Shown piece by piece: positions 8,660 through 16,351 of a stretch of 41,076 nucleotides of DNA (positions are counted from its first letter, which is position 1; the number at the start of each line of letters is the position of its first letter). The position numbers and the translations under genes are program-made. Source of the DNA: Bacteroidales bacterium (lineage in GTDB: Bacteria; Bacteroidota; Bacteroidia; Bacteroidales; UBA932); NCBI GenBank assembly GCA_016282145.1, contig JAEEJZ010000032.1:1-41076 (forward strand). The letters are read 5' to 3'. The notes beneath the pieces are model-generated. The model was not told where the DNA came from. It ran no database searches and saw nothing but the letters and a program-made list of their open reading frames with translations.

Positions 8660-10174
8660 ATGCTGCGTAAAGCCCTCATATCGCTGATGCTGTGCCTCCT
8701 CTCCCTTGGGGCGGGGGCGCAGCTTTCCCTGCCTGATCCTACGGCGCTGCGTCTGGAAAACGAGCGCGCCTGGATGACGGCGGCGGGGAATCCCGCCGGT
8801 CTGGTGACCGACTCCCTCAAGGCGCACAGCAGTGTCGGTCTCCGTTATCTCTACGGGACGGGGGAGTACCGGCTCCTGCCTGACGGGAAGAAACATTCCG
8901 ATATCGCCTTTGATACGGAAGGTGCCGTAAAGGTGGGGAAAGTCAACCTCTGGGGGCATTTCGCTTACAATTACATTGCTACGGAAGGGAGCAGCTACAA
9001 TACCCTTCTTTTTAATCCTTACGACACGCGTTTCCTGTACAGCGTGGCGGACAGCGTGGAAAGCGGCTGGCGGCGCCAGGCCTACGACCTGGAGTTCAAG
9101 GCGGCGATGCCCCTTTCGCGGGACAAGCTCTTCGGTGGCCTGCACGTAACCTATACGGACCGGATTGCCGCTAAGCAGAATGACCCGCGGGCCGAGTCCT
9201 ACCATTATAGCGTCGGCCTTACGCCGTCACTGATTTTCCGGGGGCGCAAGGGGAATTTCGGCTTCCACCTCCACTATGCCAATACCTTCGAGCGTTCGAC
9301 GCCGACCCTGAGCAATACGGAAGAGAACCAGATGGTGTATGTCCTGCGCGGTCTGGGAAATTATATCGACAATGTCGTAGGAGGCAATTCGATGAAAACG
9401 ATGTATTTCCGTTGCAATACCCTGGGTGCCGGCCTGCAATATGAAGGGACGGGCCGCACGCCGTGGCTCTTGTACGGTAACCTTCGTTATCATTTGACAA
9501 ACATTACCGAGGGTGCGACGCAGCCCCGCCTCCAGGGACGCACCAATGTGTTTGAAGCCGATCTGGGCTGGAAGATGCGGCTCCGCCGCGGGCATCGTGT
9601 CTCGCTCGCTTATTCCCATTCCGGGACCACGGGCATCGAACCGACCACGGTCATGAACATGGACGGAATCTGGGAAGTGCTTTCGGAACTTCCGCAGTGC
9701 AGTTATTCCAAGGATGTCTTTGCCCTTTCCTGGAACAAGACCGTCGGGAGCGTGAGTGACTGGAAATGGGTGTTCCATGCCGGGCTCTCCTATGTCTCCG
9801 AGAACGATACCTACGCCAATCCGCACTCTGTCTTTTCCTGGTCGGCGCTTAGGCCGCAACTGAGCGGCGAATGGCGCCAGGTCTTCCGGGGCGGGTCGGC
9901 GCTGCGCCTGGGTCTGGAGTTGGGCGGAGCAAAGAGCCTTTCTTCCCTCTATCAGTATGAAGGGGGCCAAGCGGACGGGAAACCGGCCGCCGTGTGGTAT
10001 CCGCACGATCTCTCCATCCTCGCTGCGGATTATGTGCAGCAGGCCCTTTCTCTGGGATTTACGCTGCCGCTCCGTCGCGCTGCCCTGCAATGGGATTTGC
10101 GTGCCCGCGGCACTGAGACCTTCAACGGCCTTTACCGGCTTTGGCTGGAAGGTGGTTTTTCTGTATTTTTCTAA
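8660..10174 (+). CDS. DUF6850-like outer-membrane beta-barrel protein
   Basis: This 504-aa protein has a signal peptide (MLRKALISLMLCLLSLGAGA, cleaved before Q). It is rich in alternating aromatic/polar strands, such as GLRYLYGTGEYRLLPDGKK and LWGHFAYNYIATEGSSYN. It ends in the C-terminal phenylalanine typical of BamA-dependent barrels (GGFSVFF). The DUF6850 family is known to me as a partner of TonB receptor/DUF4876 pairs; that assignment is from memory. It starts 3 nt after the DUF4876-like stop and lies 1 nt before the galM-like start, so it is co-transcribed with both sides. Its role (second channel, anchor or adhesin) is not evident. Confidence 0.72.
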   Translation: MLRKALISLMLCLLSLGAGAQLSLPDPTALRLENERAWMTAAGNPAGLVTDSLKAHSSVGLRYLYGTGEYRLLPDGKKHSDIAFDTEGAVKVGKVNLWGHFAYNYIATEGSSYNTLLFNPYDTRFLYSVADSVESGWRRQAYDLEFKAAMPLSRDKLFGGLHVTYTDRIAAKQNDPRAESYHYSVGLTPSLIFRGRKGNFGFHLHYANTFERSTPTLSNTEENQMVYVLRGLGNYIDNVVGGNSMKTMYFRCNTLGAGLQYEGTGRTPWLLYGNLRYHLTNITEGATQPRLQGRTNVFEADLGWKMRLRRGHRVSLAYSHSGTTGIEPTTVMNMDGIWEVLSELPQCSYSKDVFALSWNKTVGSVSDWKWVFHAGLSYVSENDTYANPHSVFSWSALRPQLSGEWRQVFRGGSALRLGLELGGAKSLSSLYQYEGGQADGKPAAVWYPHDLSILAADYVQQALSLGFTLPLRRAALQWDLRARGTETFNGLYRLWLEGGFSVFF

Positions 10175-10175
10175 T

Positions 10176-11300
10176 ATGAGAACAAGAATTTTGAGTTTGG
10201 CGGCGATGGCACTTGTGCTCTCCGCCTGTTGTGACGGAGGCAAGGTCCAACTGCTTCCTTCAGAAGCGTTCAAGACCATCGTGGATGGCCGTTCTGTTGG
10301 ATTGTATACCCTTCAGAACGGAGATGTCACGATGCAGGTGACCAATTACGGCGCCCGCGTGGTGGCGCTCTGGACGCCGGACCGCAAAGGCCGTTTGGCC
10401 GATATCGAAACGGGATACGAGAACATCGACCGCTATGTGAACAATACGGGCGAGCGTTTTCTCGGTGCGGCCGTAGGCCCGGTGGCGAACCGTATCGCCG
10501 GAGGCAAGTTCAGCCTGGACGGCGAGGAATATACCCTGCCGCAGAACAATAACGGCAATACCTTGCACGGCGGGGAGTTCGGCGTAGACCGTCTCGTTTG
10601 GGATGTCGTGGAAAAGAATGATACCCTGATCAGTTTCCTGCTGATTCTTCCGGACGGAAAGGACGGCTTCCCGGGGAAGCGCAATATCTTGATGACCTAT
10701 ACGCTGACGCCGGATAATTGCTTTGTGGTCAAGTACCTGGCCAACACCGACAAGGCGACGCCGATCAACCTTTCCCACCATTCCTTCTTCAACCTTTCCG
10801 GAGAGAGCGACAAATCCATTCTTGGCTACGAGCTTTGGATCAAGGCCTCGCAGGCTACGGAGGTGGACAGCCTGTTGATCCCTACCGGCCGCATCGTCCC
10901 GTTGGACGGTTCGCCGCTGGATTTCCGTACGCCCACGCCCATCGGGGAGCGGGTGAATGCGGATGACGACCAGATCAAGTGCGGTCCCGGCTATGACCAT
11001 AACTGGGTGCTGGACCGTGAGGGCGAGGGCATCGAAAAGGTCGCTTCGGTGTACGATCCCGAGACGGGACGCGGCATTGAGATACTGACCGACCAGCCCG
11101 GCCTGCAGTTCTATTGCGGCAATTTCTTCTTCGGCGAGTATCCCGACAAGTATGGCCGGAATATCGGCTACCGCTGCTCGATGGCCCTCGAAACGCAGAA
11201 ATTCCCGGATGCGGTGCATTATCCGCAGTTCCCGGATACGATACTTCGTCCGGGCGAAATGTATCACCATACCTGTATTTATAGATTCTTTACGCGGTAA
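10176..11300 (+). CDS. galM: Aldose 1-epimerase (mutarotase), lipoprotein form
   Basis: Interconverts alpha and beta anomers of glucose and galactose. The start chosen is ATG 10176, giving 374 aa and a clean lipoprotein signal (MRTRILSLAAMALVLSAC, lipobox LSAC18). Upstream in-frame ATGs fall inside the preceding barrel gene. Family motifs are the substrate-binding NRIAGGKF region, catalytic His in NLSHHSFFNLSGE, the GYDHNWVL segment and the catalytic Glu region SMALETQKFPDA. Being lipid-anchored, it would act in the periplasm or at the outer membrane rather than in the cytosol, fitting sugar uptake by the cluster upstream. It starts 1 nt after the barrel stop and its TAA shares one base with the purD ATG (TAATG). 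Confidence 0.93.
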   Translation: MRTRILSLAAMALVLSACCDGGKVQLLPSEAFKTIVDGRSVGLYTLQNGDVTMQVTNYGARVVALWTPDRKGRLADIETGYENIDRYVNNTGERFLGAAVGPVANRIAGGKFSLDGEEYTLPQNNNGNTLHGGEFGVDRLVWDVVEKNDTLISFLLILPDGKDGFPGKRNILMTYTLTPDNCFVVKYLANTDKATPINLSHHSFFNLSGESDKSILGYELWIKASQATEVDSLLIPTGRIVPLDGSPLDFRTPTPIGERVNADDDQIKCGPGYDHNWVLDREGEGIEKVASVYDPETGRGIEILTDQPGLQFYCGNFFFGEYPDKYGRNIGYRCSMALETQKFPDAVHYPQFPDTILRPGEMYHHTCIYRFFTR

Positions 11301-12550
11301 TGAAAAAGACCGTATTGGTCATCGGCGGGGGAGGACGCGAGCACGCCATCGTGTGTGCGCTCAGGCGCAGCCCGCAGGTGGAAAAGATTTATTGTGCGCC
11401 CGGGAACGCCGGGATTGCACAGCAGGCCGAGTGTATCCCCCTCAAGGATACCGATGTGGAGGGCCTCAAGGCCTTTGCCCTCGAAAAGGGAGTGGACCTG
11501 ACGGTCGTCGGTCCGGAAGCGGCGCTCGCCGCCGGTGTCGCGGATGCTTTCCGTGCAGCCGGGCTGAAAATTTTCGGGCACAGCGCTTCGGCGACCGCCA
11601 TCGAAAGCAGCAAGGAGTTCGCCAAGCGCCTGATGGAGAAATATGGCATTCCTACGGCTGCCTATCGCAGTTTTTCCGAATATGACGAGGCGCTTGCCTA
11701 TGTCCTTTCCCGGCCTTTCCCGGCGGTGCTGAAATACGACGGGCTGGCGGCCGGAAAGGGAGTTGTCATCGCCCAGGATGCGCAGGAAGCGCGTGCTGCG
11801 TTGCAGGACATGCTGGTGGATGAGAGTTTCGGCAAGGGCCGTGTGGTGGTGGAGGATTTCCTCACCGGGCCGGAGTTCTCCTTTATGTGCTTCGTGGACG
11901 GGGAGCGGGTCTATCCTATGCCGCTTGCCCAGGACCACAAGCGCGCCTTTGACGGGGACAAGGGCCCCAATACCGGCGGGATGGGAGCCTATACGGGGCT
12001 TCCGTTCATCTCGGAGGAGGACCGGGAGTTTGCCTACCGTCATATCCTCTGCGCCACGGCGTCCGCGATGTGCAAGGAAGGCCGCCCTTTGTGCGGCGTG
12101 CTCTACGGCGGCCTGATGAAAACCCCGCAGGGGATCAAGGTCATCGAATTCAATGCCCGTTTCGGCGATCCCGAGACGGAGGTGGTGCTGCCCTTGCTGG
12201 AGAGTGATGCCTATGAGATCTTCTCCGCGGTGGCTTCGGGCGAGGAGGCGCAGCAGCCCCGTTGGCGCGATGCCGTGACGATGGGCGTGGTGCTGGCCTC
12301 GAAAGGTTATCCCGGACATTATGAGAAGGGCTTTCCCATCGCCGGGCTGGAGAAAGTCTCTACGCCTGTGCTCCATATGGGTACGGCATTGCGTGAGGGC
12401 GGATATGTCACGGCCGGAGGGCGTGTGCTGATGGTCGTGGCGGAGGGCAAGGACATTGCCGCTGCTCGCGAGAAGGTCTATGCGGAGATTGCCCGCATTG
12501 ATTGTCCGAATCTTTTCTTTCGTTATGATATCGCGTATCAAGCATTATGA
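11300..12550 (+). CDS. purD: Phosphoribosylamine--glycine ligase (GAR synthetase)
   Basis: Second step of purine synthesis: 5-phosphoribosylamine + glycine + ATP to GAR. The 416-aa length is normal for the family. The N-terminal domain starts VLVIGGGGREHAIV. ATP-grasp motifs follow: PAVLKYDGLAAGKGVVIA, VVVEDFLTGPEFSFMCFVDG, and the signature PLAQDHKRAFDGDKGPNTGGMGAY (read in two parts). The metal/ATP site is VIEFNARFGDPETEVVLPLL. It overlaps the epimerase by 1 nt and folD by 4 nt (ATGA). Confidence 0.97.
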   Translation: MKKTVLVIGGGGREHAIVCALRRSPQVEKIYCAPGNAGIAQQAECIPLKDTDVEGLKAFALEKGVDLTVVGPEAALAAGVADAFRAAGLKIFGHSASATAIESSKEFAKRLMEKYGIPTAAYRSFSEYDEALAYVLSRPFPAVLKYDGLAAGKGVVIAQDAQEARAALQDMLVDESFGKGRVVVEDFLTGPEFSFMCFVDGERVYPMPLAQDHKRAFDGDKGPNTGGMGAYTGLPFISEEDREFAYRHILCATASAMCKEGRPLCGVLYGGLMKTPQGIKVIEFNARFGDPETEVVLPLLESDAYEIFSAVASGEEAQQPRWRDAVTMGVVLASKGYPGHYEKGFPIAGLEKVSTPVLHMGTALREGGYVTAGGRVLMVVAEGKDIAAAREKVYAEIARIDCPNLFFRYDIAYQAL

Positions 12551-13398
12551 TTATTGATGGAAAGGCGGTGAGTGCCGCCGTAAAGGACGCACTCCGGGAA
12601 AGGATGCCCGAACTGGAGGCGAAATATGGCCGCAGGCCCTGCCTGTGCGTGATTATCGTCGGGGAGAACCCGGCCAGCAAGGTGTATGTGCGCAATAAAG
12701 TGCGCGCTGCCCAGTATGTGGGCATGGAATCCCGTCTCATCGAGTTGCCGGAGCAGACTTCTGAGGCGGACTTGCTTGCGCTGATTGCACAGCTCAATGC
12801 CGATGAGCAGGTGGACGGACTGCTGGTGCAGTTGCCGCTTCCGAAGCATATCGACGAGGAGAAAGTCATCGAGGCGATCGCCGTGGAGAAGGATGTGGAC
12901 GGCTTCCACATCCTGAATGTCGGCTCCTTGCAGGTGGGGCGTCCGTGCAGCGTTCCCTGTACGCCGAAGGGCATTATGCGCCTCATCGACAGTACTGGAG
13001 TCCCCATCGAGGGAAAGACCGCCGTGGTGGTGGGCCGCAGCAATATCGTCGGGAAGCCGGTGGCCAAACTGCTGCTGGACCGCAATGCCACCGTCATTAT
13101 GGCGCATTCGCGTACGCGCGACCTCAAGTCCTTTACGCTTCAGGCCGATATCCTGGTCGTCGCCGTGGGGAAGGAGGATGTCGTGACCGGCGATATGGTC
13201 AAGCCCGGTGCCGTCGTCATCGATGTAGGTATGAACCGCCGTGCGGACGGCAGCCTGACCGGGGATGTGAATTTTGAAAGCGCGTCGCAGGTGGCGGGAT
13301 GGATTACGCCCGTGCCCGGCGGCGTGGGCCCGATGACCATCGCGATGTTGATGGAAAATACGGTCGATTGCTTCCTGCAGGCGCGTCTCAGCGCGTAA
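12547..13398 (+). CDS. folD: Bifunctional methylenetetrahydrofolate dehydrogenase / methenyl-THF cyclohydrolase
   Basis: Interconverts 5,10-methylene-THF and 10-formyl-THF, the one-carbon donor for purine steps. It has 283 aa, a normal length. The signature with the catalytic lysine is KVYVRNKVRAAQYVGM (about residues 47-62). VDGLLVQLPLPKHI and the NADP-binding VVVGRSNIVGKPVAKLLL are present, ending with GWITPVPGGVGPMTIAMLMENT. Its ATG overlaps the purD stop, which fits the shared purine/one-carbon role. The 3' end overlaps the convergent ATP-grasp gene by 11 nt. Confidence 0.97.
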   Translation: MIIDGKAVSAAVKDALRERMPELEAKYGRRPCLCVIIVGENPASKVYVRNKVRAAQYVGMESRLIELPEQTSEADLLALIAQLNADEQVDGLLVQLPLPKHIDEEKVIEAIAVEKDVDGFHILNVGSLQVGRPCSVPCTPKGIMRLIDSTGVPIEGKTAVVVGRSNIVGKPVAKLLLDRNATVIMAHSRTRDLKSFTLQADILVVAVGKEDVVTGDMVKPGAVVIDVGMNRRADGSLTGDVNFESASQVAGWITPVPGGVGPMTIAMLMENTVDCFLQARLSA

Positions 13399-14251
13399 TC
13401 ACCCCTTCCTGAAATACGATTTGAGAGGCATCTACCCGCTCTCCGGTGGCCAGTCGCCACAGCAGGGCGGGTATGTCGAATCCGGAAGCGAGCGCCGATG
13501 CAAGCCCGCCGGAGAAGCGAGGATTGCATTCAAGGAAAAAAGCCTGCCTGTCCGCAGCGCGTACGCGGAAATCCAGCCCGCAGACCCCGTGATAATCCAC
13601 CGCATCGAGCAGCGTTTTCGCCCAGGCTTCGAGTTGTGCGGCCTTCACGCTTTCTCGCAGCGTGGAAACGCCCTTGCGCAGCGGCTCCAGAACGCGGTAG
13701 GATGCGGCGAAGAAAAAGCCGTCCCAGCGCAGCGCGTCCACGCAGACATCGTAGCCGTCGATGTACTCGGTCAACAGGTAGTCTTTGGCCGGCGCAAGGA
13801 TATTGCGCAGGGCCTTGGGATTGCCGGGGAAATAGACGCTGTCCCCGCCCTGGCCGCCGGGGCGCTTAAAAACCACCGGATAACGCTCCACCTCTTCGGG
13901 CCCATTGAAACGATGAGGCTGGGGAATGCCCAGGGACTCCGCCAGGGCGCAGCAGGAAATCTTATCATCCAGACGGCGCAGTTTCTCCACGCTCTCCACA
14001 GGGATGAGGATGTCGGGGAAGCGGTCCCGGTGCGCGGCGAGCACTTCCGGGAAGAAGGTGGGGATGACCATCCCCGCGCCGCTTTCGTCCAACAGCAGTC
14101 GCAGTTTCTTCAGGAATTCCCCCTCGTGCTTGCGGGCATTCGGTCCCTCCATCATCGTGACCGTGAGCCCTTGTGTGCGCAGGCTCCGGGCCACCAGTTC
14201 TCCGGTGGCTCCGCAGGGATTTGCGACGATGATATGCCTAACGGACGACAA
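13388..14251 (-). CDS. ATP-grasp ligase-like protein (CarB/PylC-like)
   Basis: A 287-aa protein with an N-terminal Rossmann-like preATP-grasp domain (HIIVANPCGATGELVARSL) and an ATP-grasp core. The core shows PVVFKRPGGQGGDSVYF, LTEYIDGYDVCVDAL and the metal site FFLECNPRFSGGLASALA. This layout matches carboxylate-amine ligases of the CarB/PylC type. The substrate is not recognisable. Its start overlaps the end of alr by 14 nt, so the two are probably translated together and the product may use an amino acid, possibly D-alanine (inference). It is distinct from Ddl, which lacks this preATP-grasp sequence. Confidence 0.75.
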   Translation of the reverse strand: MSSVRHIIVANPCGATGELVARSLRTQGLTVTMMEGPNARKHEGEFLKKLRLLLDESGAGMVIPTFFPEVLAAHRDRFPDILIPVESVEKLRRLDDKISCCALAESLGIPQPHRFNGPEEVERYPVVFKRPGGQGGDSVYFPGNPKALRNILAPAKDYLLTEYIDGYDVCVDALRWDGFFFAASYRVLEPLRKGVSTLRESVKAAQLEAWAKTLLDAVDYHGVCGLDFRVRAADRQAFFLECNPRFSGGLASALASGFDIPALLWRLATGERVDASQIVFQEGVITR

Positions 14252-15347
14252 TCCTTTCGATGCGACGGGGGATGGAGGTCAGGATCTCATAGGGGATCGT
14301 GCCGAGGATGCGGGCGAGTTCTTCGATGCTGGGCTCTTCGCCGAAAATCGTCACCGTATCGCCGGGGACGGCTTCTACGCCGCTGATGTCCAGCATACAC
14401 ATATCCATACAGATATTCCCGATGGTGGGGACGCGCTTCCCGTTCAGGAAGAAGGACGCGGCGCCACAGCCGAGGTGCCGGTCCACGCCGTCGGCATAGC
14501 CTGCCGGGATGGTGGCAATGACCGTTCCCTCCGGTGAAATCTTTCCGCGCCGGCCGTAGCCGATAGTGCCGTCTTCCGGTTTCAGATGCTTGATTTGCAG
14601 AATCTTGACCTTGAAGGAAGCGACGGGGGAGAGCCGTACATCCGGCAGGGCGCTGATACCGTAGATGCCGATGCCGAGACGCACCATATCGAACTGCCAG
14701 TCGCTGAAACGCTCGATGCCGGCGGAATTGAGCACGTGATACATCGGCCGGTATCCCAAGGCCTTGCTGATGCGGTCCGCGCCTGCCTTGAAACTTTTCA
14801 GTTGCCCGAGGGTGAATTCATCCTCGGCTGGATCTTCCGCGGCGGCAAGATGGGAATAGACGGATTTTACGCGGACCTGGGGATGGCTTTGCAGAAAAGC
14901 GGTCAGGCTGGCGAGTTCGTCGCTGCCGAAGCCGAGCCGGTGCATTCCGGTATCGAGTTTCAGGTGGACGGGGAAGTCGCGCATATTGCGCTTGTCCAGT
15001 TCGGCGCAAAGGGCTTCCAGGGTGTAGAGATTGGGGATGCCGGGCTCCAGACGGTTCTCGATCATCTCCGGGAAGAAGTCCGTGCCGGAGGTGAGGACGA
15101 GGATGGGCAGGGAAATACCGTTGCGGCGCAGTTCCATACCTTCGAGCGGGAGGGCAACCGCCAGGTAATCAGCGCCTTCCTCCTGCATAATGGCAGCAAA
15201 TTCGGCAGCGCCGTGACCATAGGCGTTGGCCTTGACCAGCACCAGCATCTTCGTCTCCCGCTCCAGCAGAGAGCGGAAGTAGCGATAGTTGGAGCGGCAG
15301 GCGCTGAGCCTTAATTCCAGCCTCGAGAAGTCCGTATCCTTGTTCAC
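14238..15347 (-). CDS. alr: Alanine racemase
   Basis: PLP enzyme making D-alanine for peptidoglycan. I place the start at GTG 15347 (369 aa). The PLP lysine in LVLVKANAYGHGA is then residue 39, the same number as in the Geobacillus enzyme, and a TATTTTTG box lies 6 nt upstream. A further upstream ATG at 15413 is in frame but would add 22 atypical residues across the promoter. Other motifs are HLKLDTGMHRLGF, VKSVYSHLAAAEDP, MVRLGIGIYGI, IGYGRRG and AGYADGVDRHLG. It is transcribed divergently from nadE and runs into the ATP-grasp gene with a 14-nt overlap. Confidence 0.95.
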   Translation of the reverse strand: MNKDTDFSRLELRLSACRSNYRYFRSLLERETKMLVLVKANAYGHGAAEFAAIMQEEGADYLAVALPLEGMELRRNGISLPILVLTSGTDFFPEMIENRLEPGIPNLYTLEALCAELDKRNMRDFPVHLKLDTGMHRLGFGSDELASLTAFLQSHPQVRVKSVYSHLAAAEDPAEDEFTLGQLKSFKAGADRISKALGYRPMYHVLNSAGIERFSDWQFDMVRLGIGIYGISALPDVRLSPVASFKVKILQIKHLKPEDGTIGYGRRGKISPEGTVIATIPAGYADGVDRHLGCGAASFFLNGKRVPTIGNICMDMCMLDISGVEAVPGDTVTIFGEEPSIEELARILGTIPYEILTSIPRRIERIVVR

Positions 15348-15353
15348 AACATA

Positions 15354-15361
15354 CAAAAATA
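15354..15361 (-). promoter_or_regulatory. -7 promoter box for alr
   Basis: On the minus strand the bases read TATTTTTG, a full match to TAnnTTTG, 6 nt upstream of the GTG start at 15347. No good TTTG -33 box is found 19-21 nt further upstream, so this is a partial promoter match. Confidence 0.4.
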
Positions 15362-15369
15362 CGAATCTT

Positions 15370-15400
15370 TTTGATAAAAACGCTGGGTTTTTGTACCTTG
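15370..15400 (+). promoter_or_regulatory. Bacteroidota-type promoter for nadE
   Basis: TTTG at 15370-15373, a 20-nt spacer, then TACCTTG at 15394-15400, a near match to TAnnTTTG. The ATG of nadE is at 15414, giving a leader of only a few bases. This promoter lies back to back with the alr -7 box. Confidence 0.6.
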
Positions 15401-15413
15401 CAAGATATTTCAA

Positions 15414-16166
15414 ATGATGGACGCACAGAAACTGAAAACCGGATGCGTGGACTGGATTCGCGCGTGGTTTGAAAAGAACGGACCGCGCTGCTGCGCGGTG
15501 TTGGGGATGAGCGGAGGCAAGGACAGTACGGTGGCAGCCGCCCTTTGCGCAGAGGCGCTGGGACGCGAGCGTGTCGTCGGTGTCGCGATGCCCGCGGAAG
15601 GACAGAGCCTGAACGGCGCAGACCAGATCTGCGCGACGCTCGGAATCCGTTACCTTTGCCTTCCTATCGCCGGAATGGCGGCCGAGGCGGAAGCCCTGGC
15701 GTCACGGATGCCGGAGGGCGTCTTTTCGGAGCAGACCCGCCAGAACATCCCGCCGCGCCTGCGGATGACCGTGCTCTATGCGGTGGCGCAGACCGTGGGC
15801 GGCATGGTGGCCAATACCTGCAACCTCAGCGAAGACTACATCGGCTACGCCACCCTATATGGCGATGCCGCCGGCTCCTTTGCCCCGCTGGGCGGACTCT
15901 GCGTGCGTGAAGTGCGCGCCATCGGGCACGCGCTCGGCCTTCCCGCCGCCTGGGTGGACAAGGTTCCCGACGACGGCCTGCCCTGCTCGGCGCCCGATGA
16001 AGTGAAGTTCGGCTTCAGTTACGATACCCTGGACCGCTATATCCGTGAAGGGATTTGCGAAGATGCCGCCATCCGTGAAAAAATCGACGGTATGCACCGT
16101 CGCAACCGTTTCAAAACCGATATTTTGCATATTCCGGCCTATATTCCGGAGGTGGGGATAGTATAA
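15414..16166 (+). CDS. nadE: NH3-dependent NAD+ synthetase
   Basis: Amidates deamido-NAD to NAD with ATP. At 250 aa it is the short form without a glutaminase domain, so it uses ammonia. The ATP-pyrophosphatase loop SGGKDST is at residues 33-39. QNIPPRLRMTVLYAVAQ, NTCNLSEDYIGYATLYGDAAGSF (read in parts) and KVPDDGLPCSAPDEVKFGFSY are family signatures. Two ATGs are possible (15414 and 15417). Its stop codon TAA at 16164-16166 lies inside the left arm of the palindromic element that follows. Confidence 0.95.
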   Translation: MMDAQKLKTGCVDWIRAWFEKNGPRCCAVLGMSGGKDSTVAAALCAEALGRERVVGVAMPAEGQSLNGADQICATLGIRYLCLPIAGMAAEAEALASRMPEGVFSEQTRQNIPPRLRMTVLYAVAQTVGGMVANTCNLSEDYIGYATLYGDAAGSFAPLGGLCVREVRAIGHALGLPAAWVDKVPDDGLPCSAPDEVKFGFSYDTLDRYIREGICEDAAIREKIDGMHRRNRFKTDILHIPAYIPEVGIV

Positions 16167-16341
16167 TTTTTATGGAATGAAGAAGTTGCTGCATAAGGGT
16201 GCATTTGCCTAAAGGCTTTGAGCTTCGCACCTCGGATGTCGGAACGAGTTCCACATCACTCGGTTTGTCGCTCAATTCCCCGGATAGGGTTGCGAAGCAA
16301 CAAGCACCCGTTGCAGCAACTAAGAAATAGAATAAAAATTA
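16164..16341 (+). repeat. 178-bp nested palindromic element (MITE-like or structured RNA)
   Basis: Between nadE and the cstA-like gene lies a symmetric, multi-stem inverted repeat. The pairs are TAATTTTTAT (16164-16173) with ATAAAAATTA (16332-16341), and AGTTGCTGCA (16184-16193) with TGCAGCAACT (16312-16321). Inside these are GGGTGC (16197-16202) with GCACCC (16304-16309), and GCTTCGCA (16222-16229) with TGCGAAGC (16291-16298). The central hairpin is GATGT-c-GGAA / TTCC-ACATC (16235-16257). The two outer arms are the same length (30 nt). No ORF is visible. It could be a non-autonomous mobile repeat or a folded intergenic RNA; copy number in the genome would decide. Confidence 0.6.
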
Positions 16342-16351
16342 CAGGTATACA

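Noticed and set aside
9957..10175. N-terminal extension of the aldose 1-epimerase
   Set aside because: It overlaps the end of the outer-membrane barrel gene in another frame, whereas ATG 10176 gives a proper lipoprotein signal.
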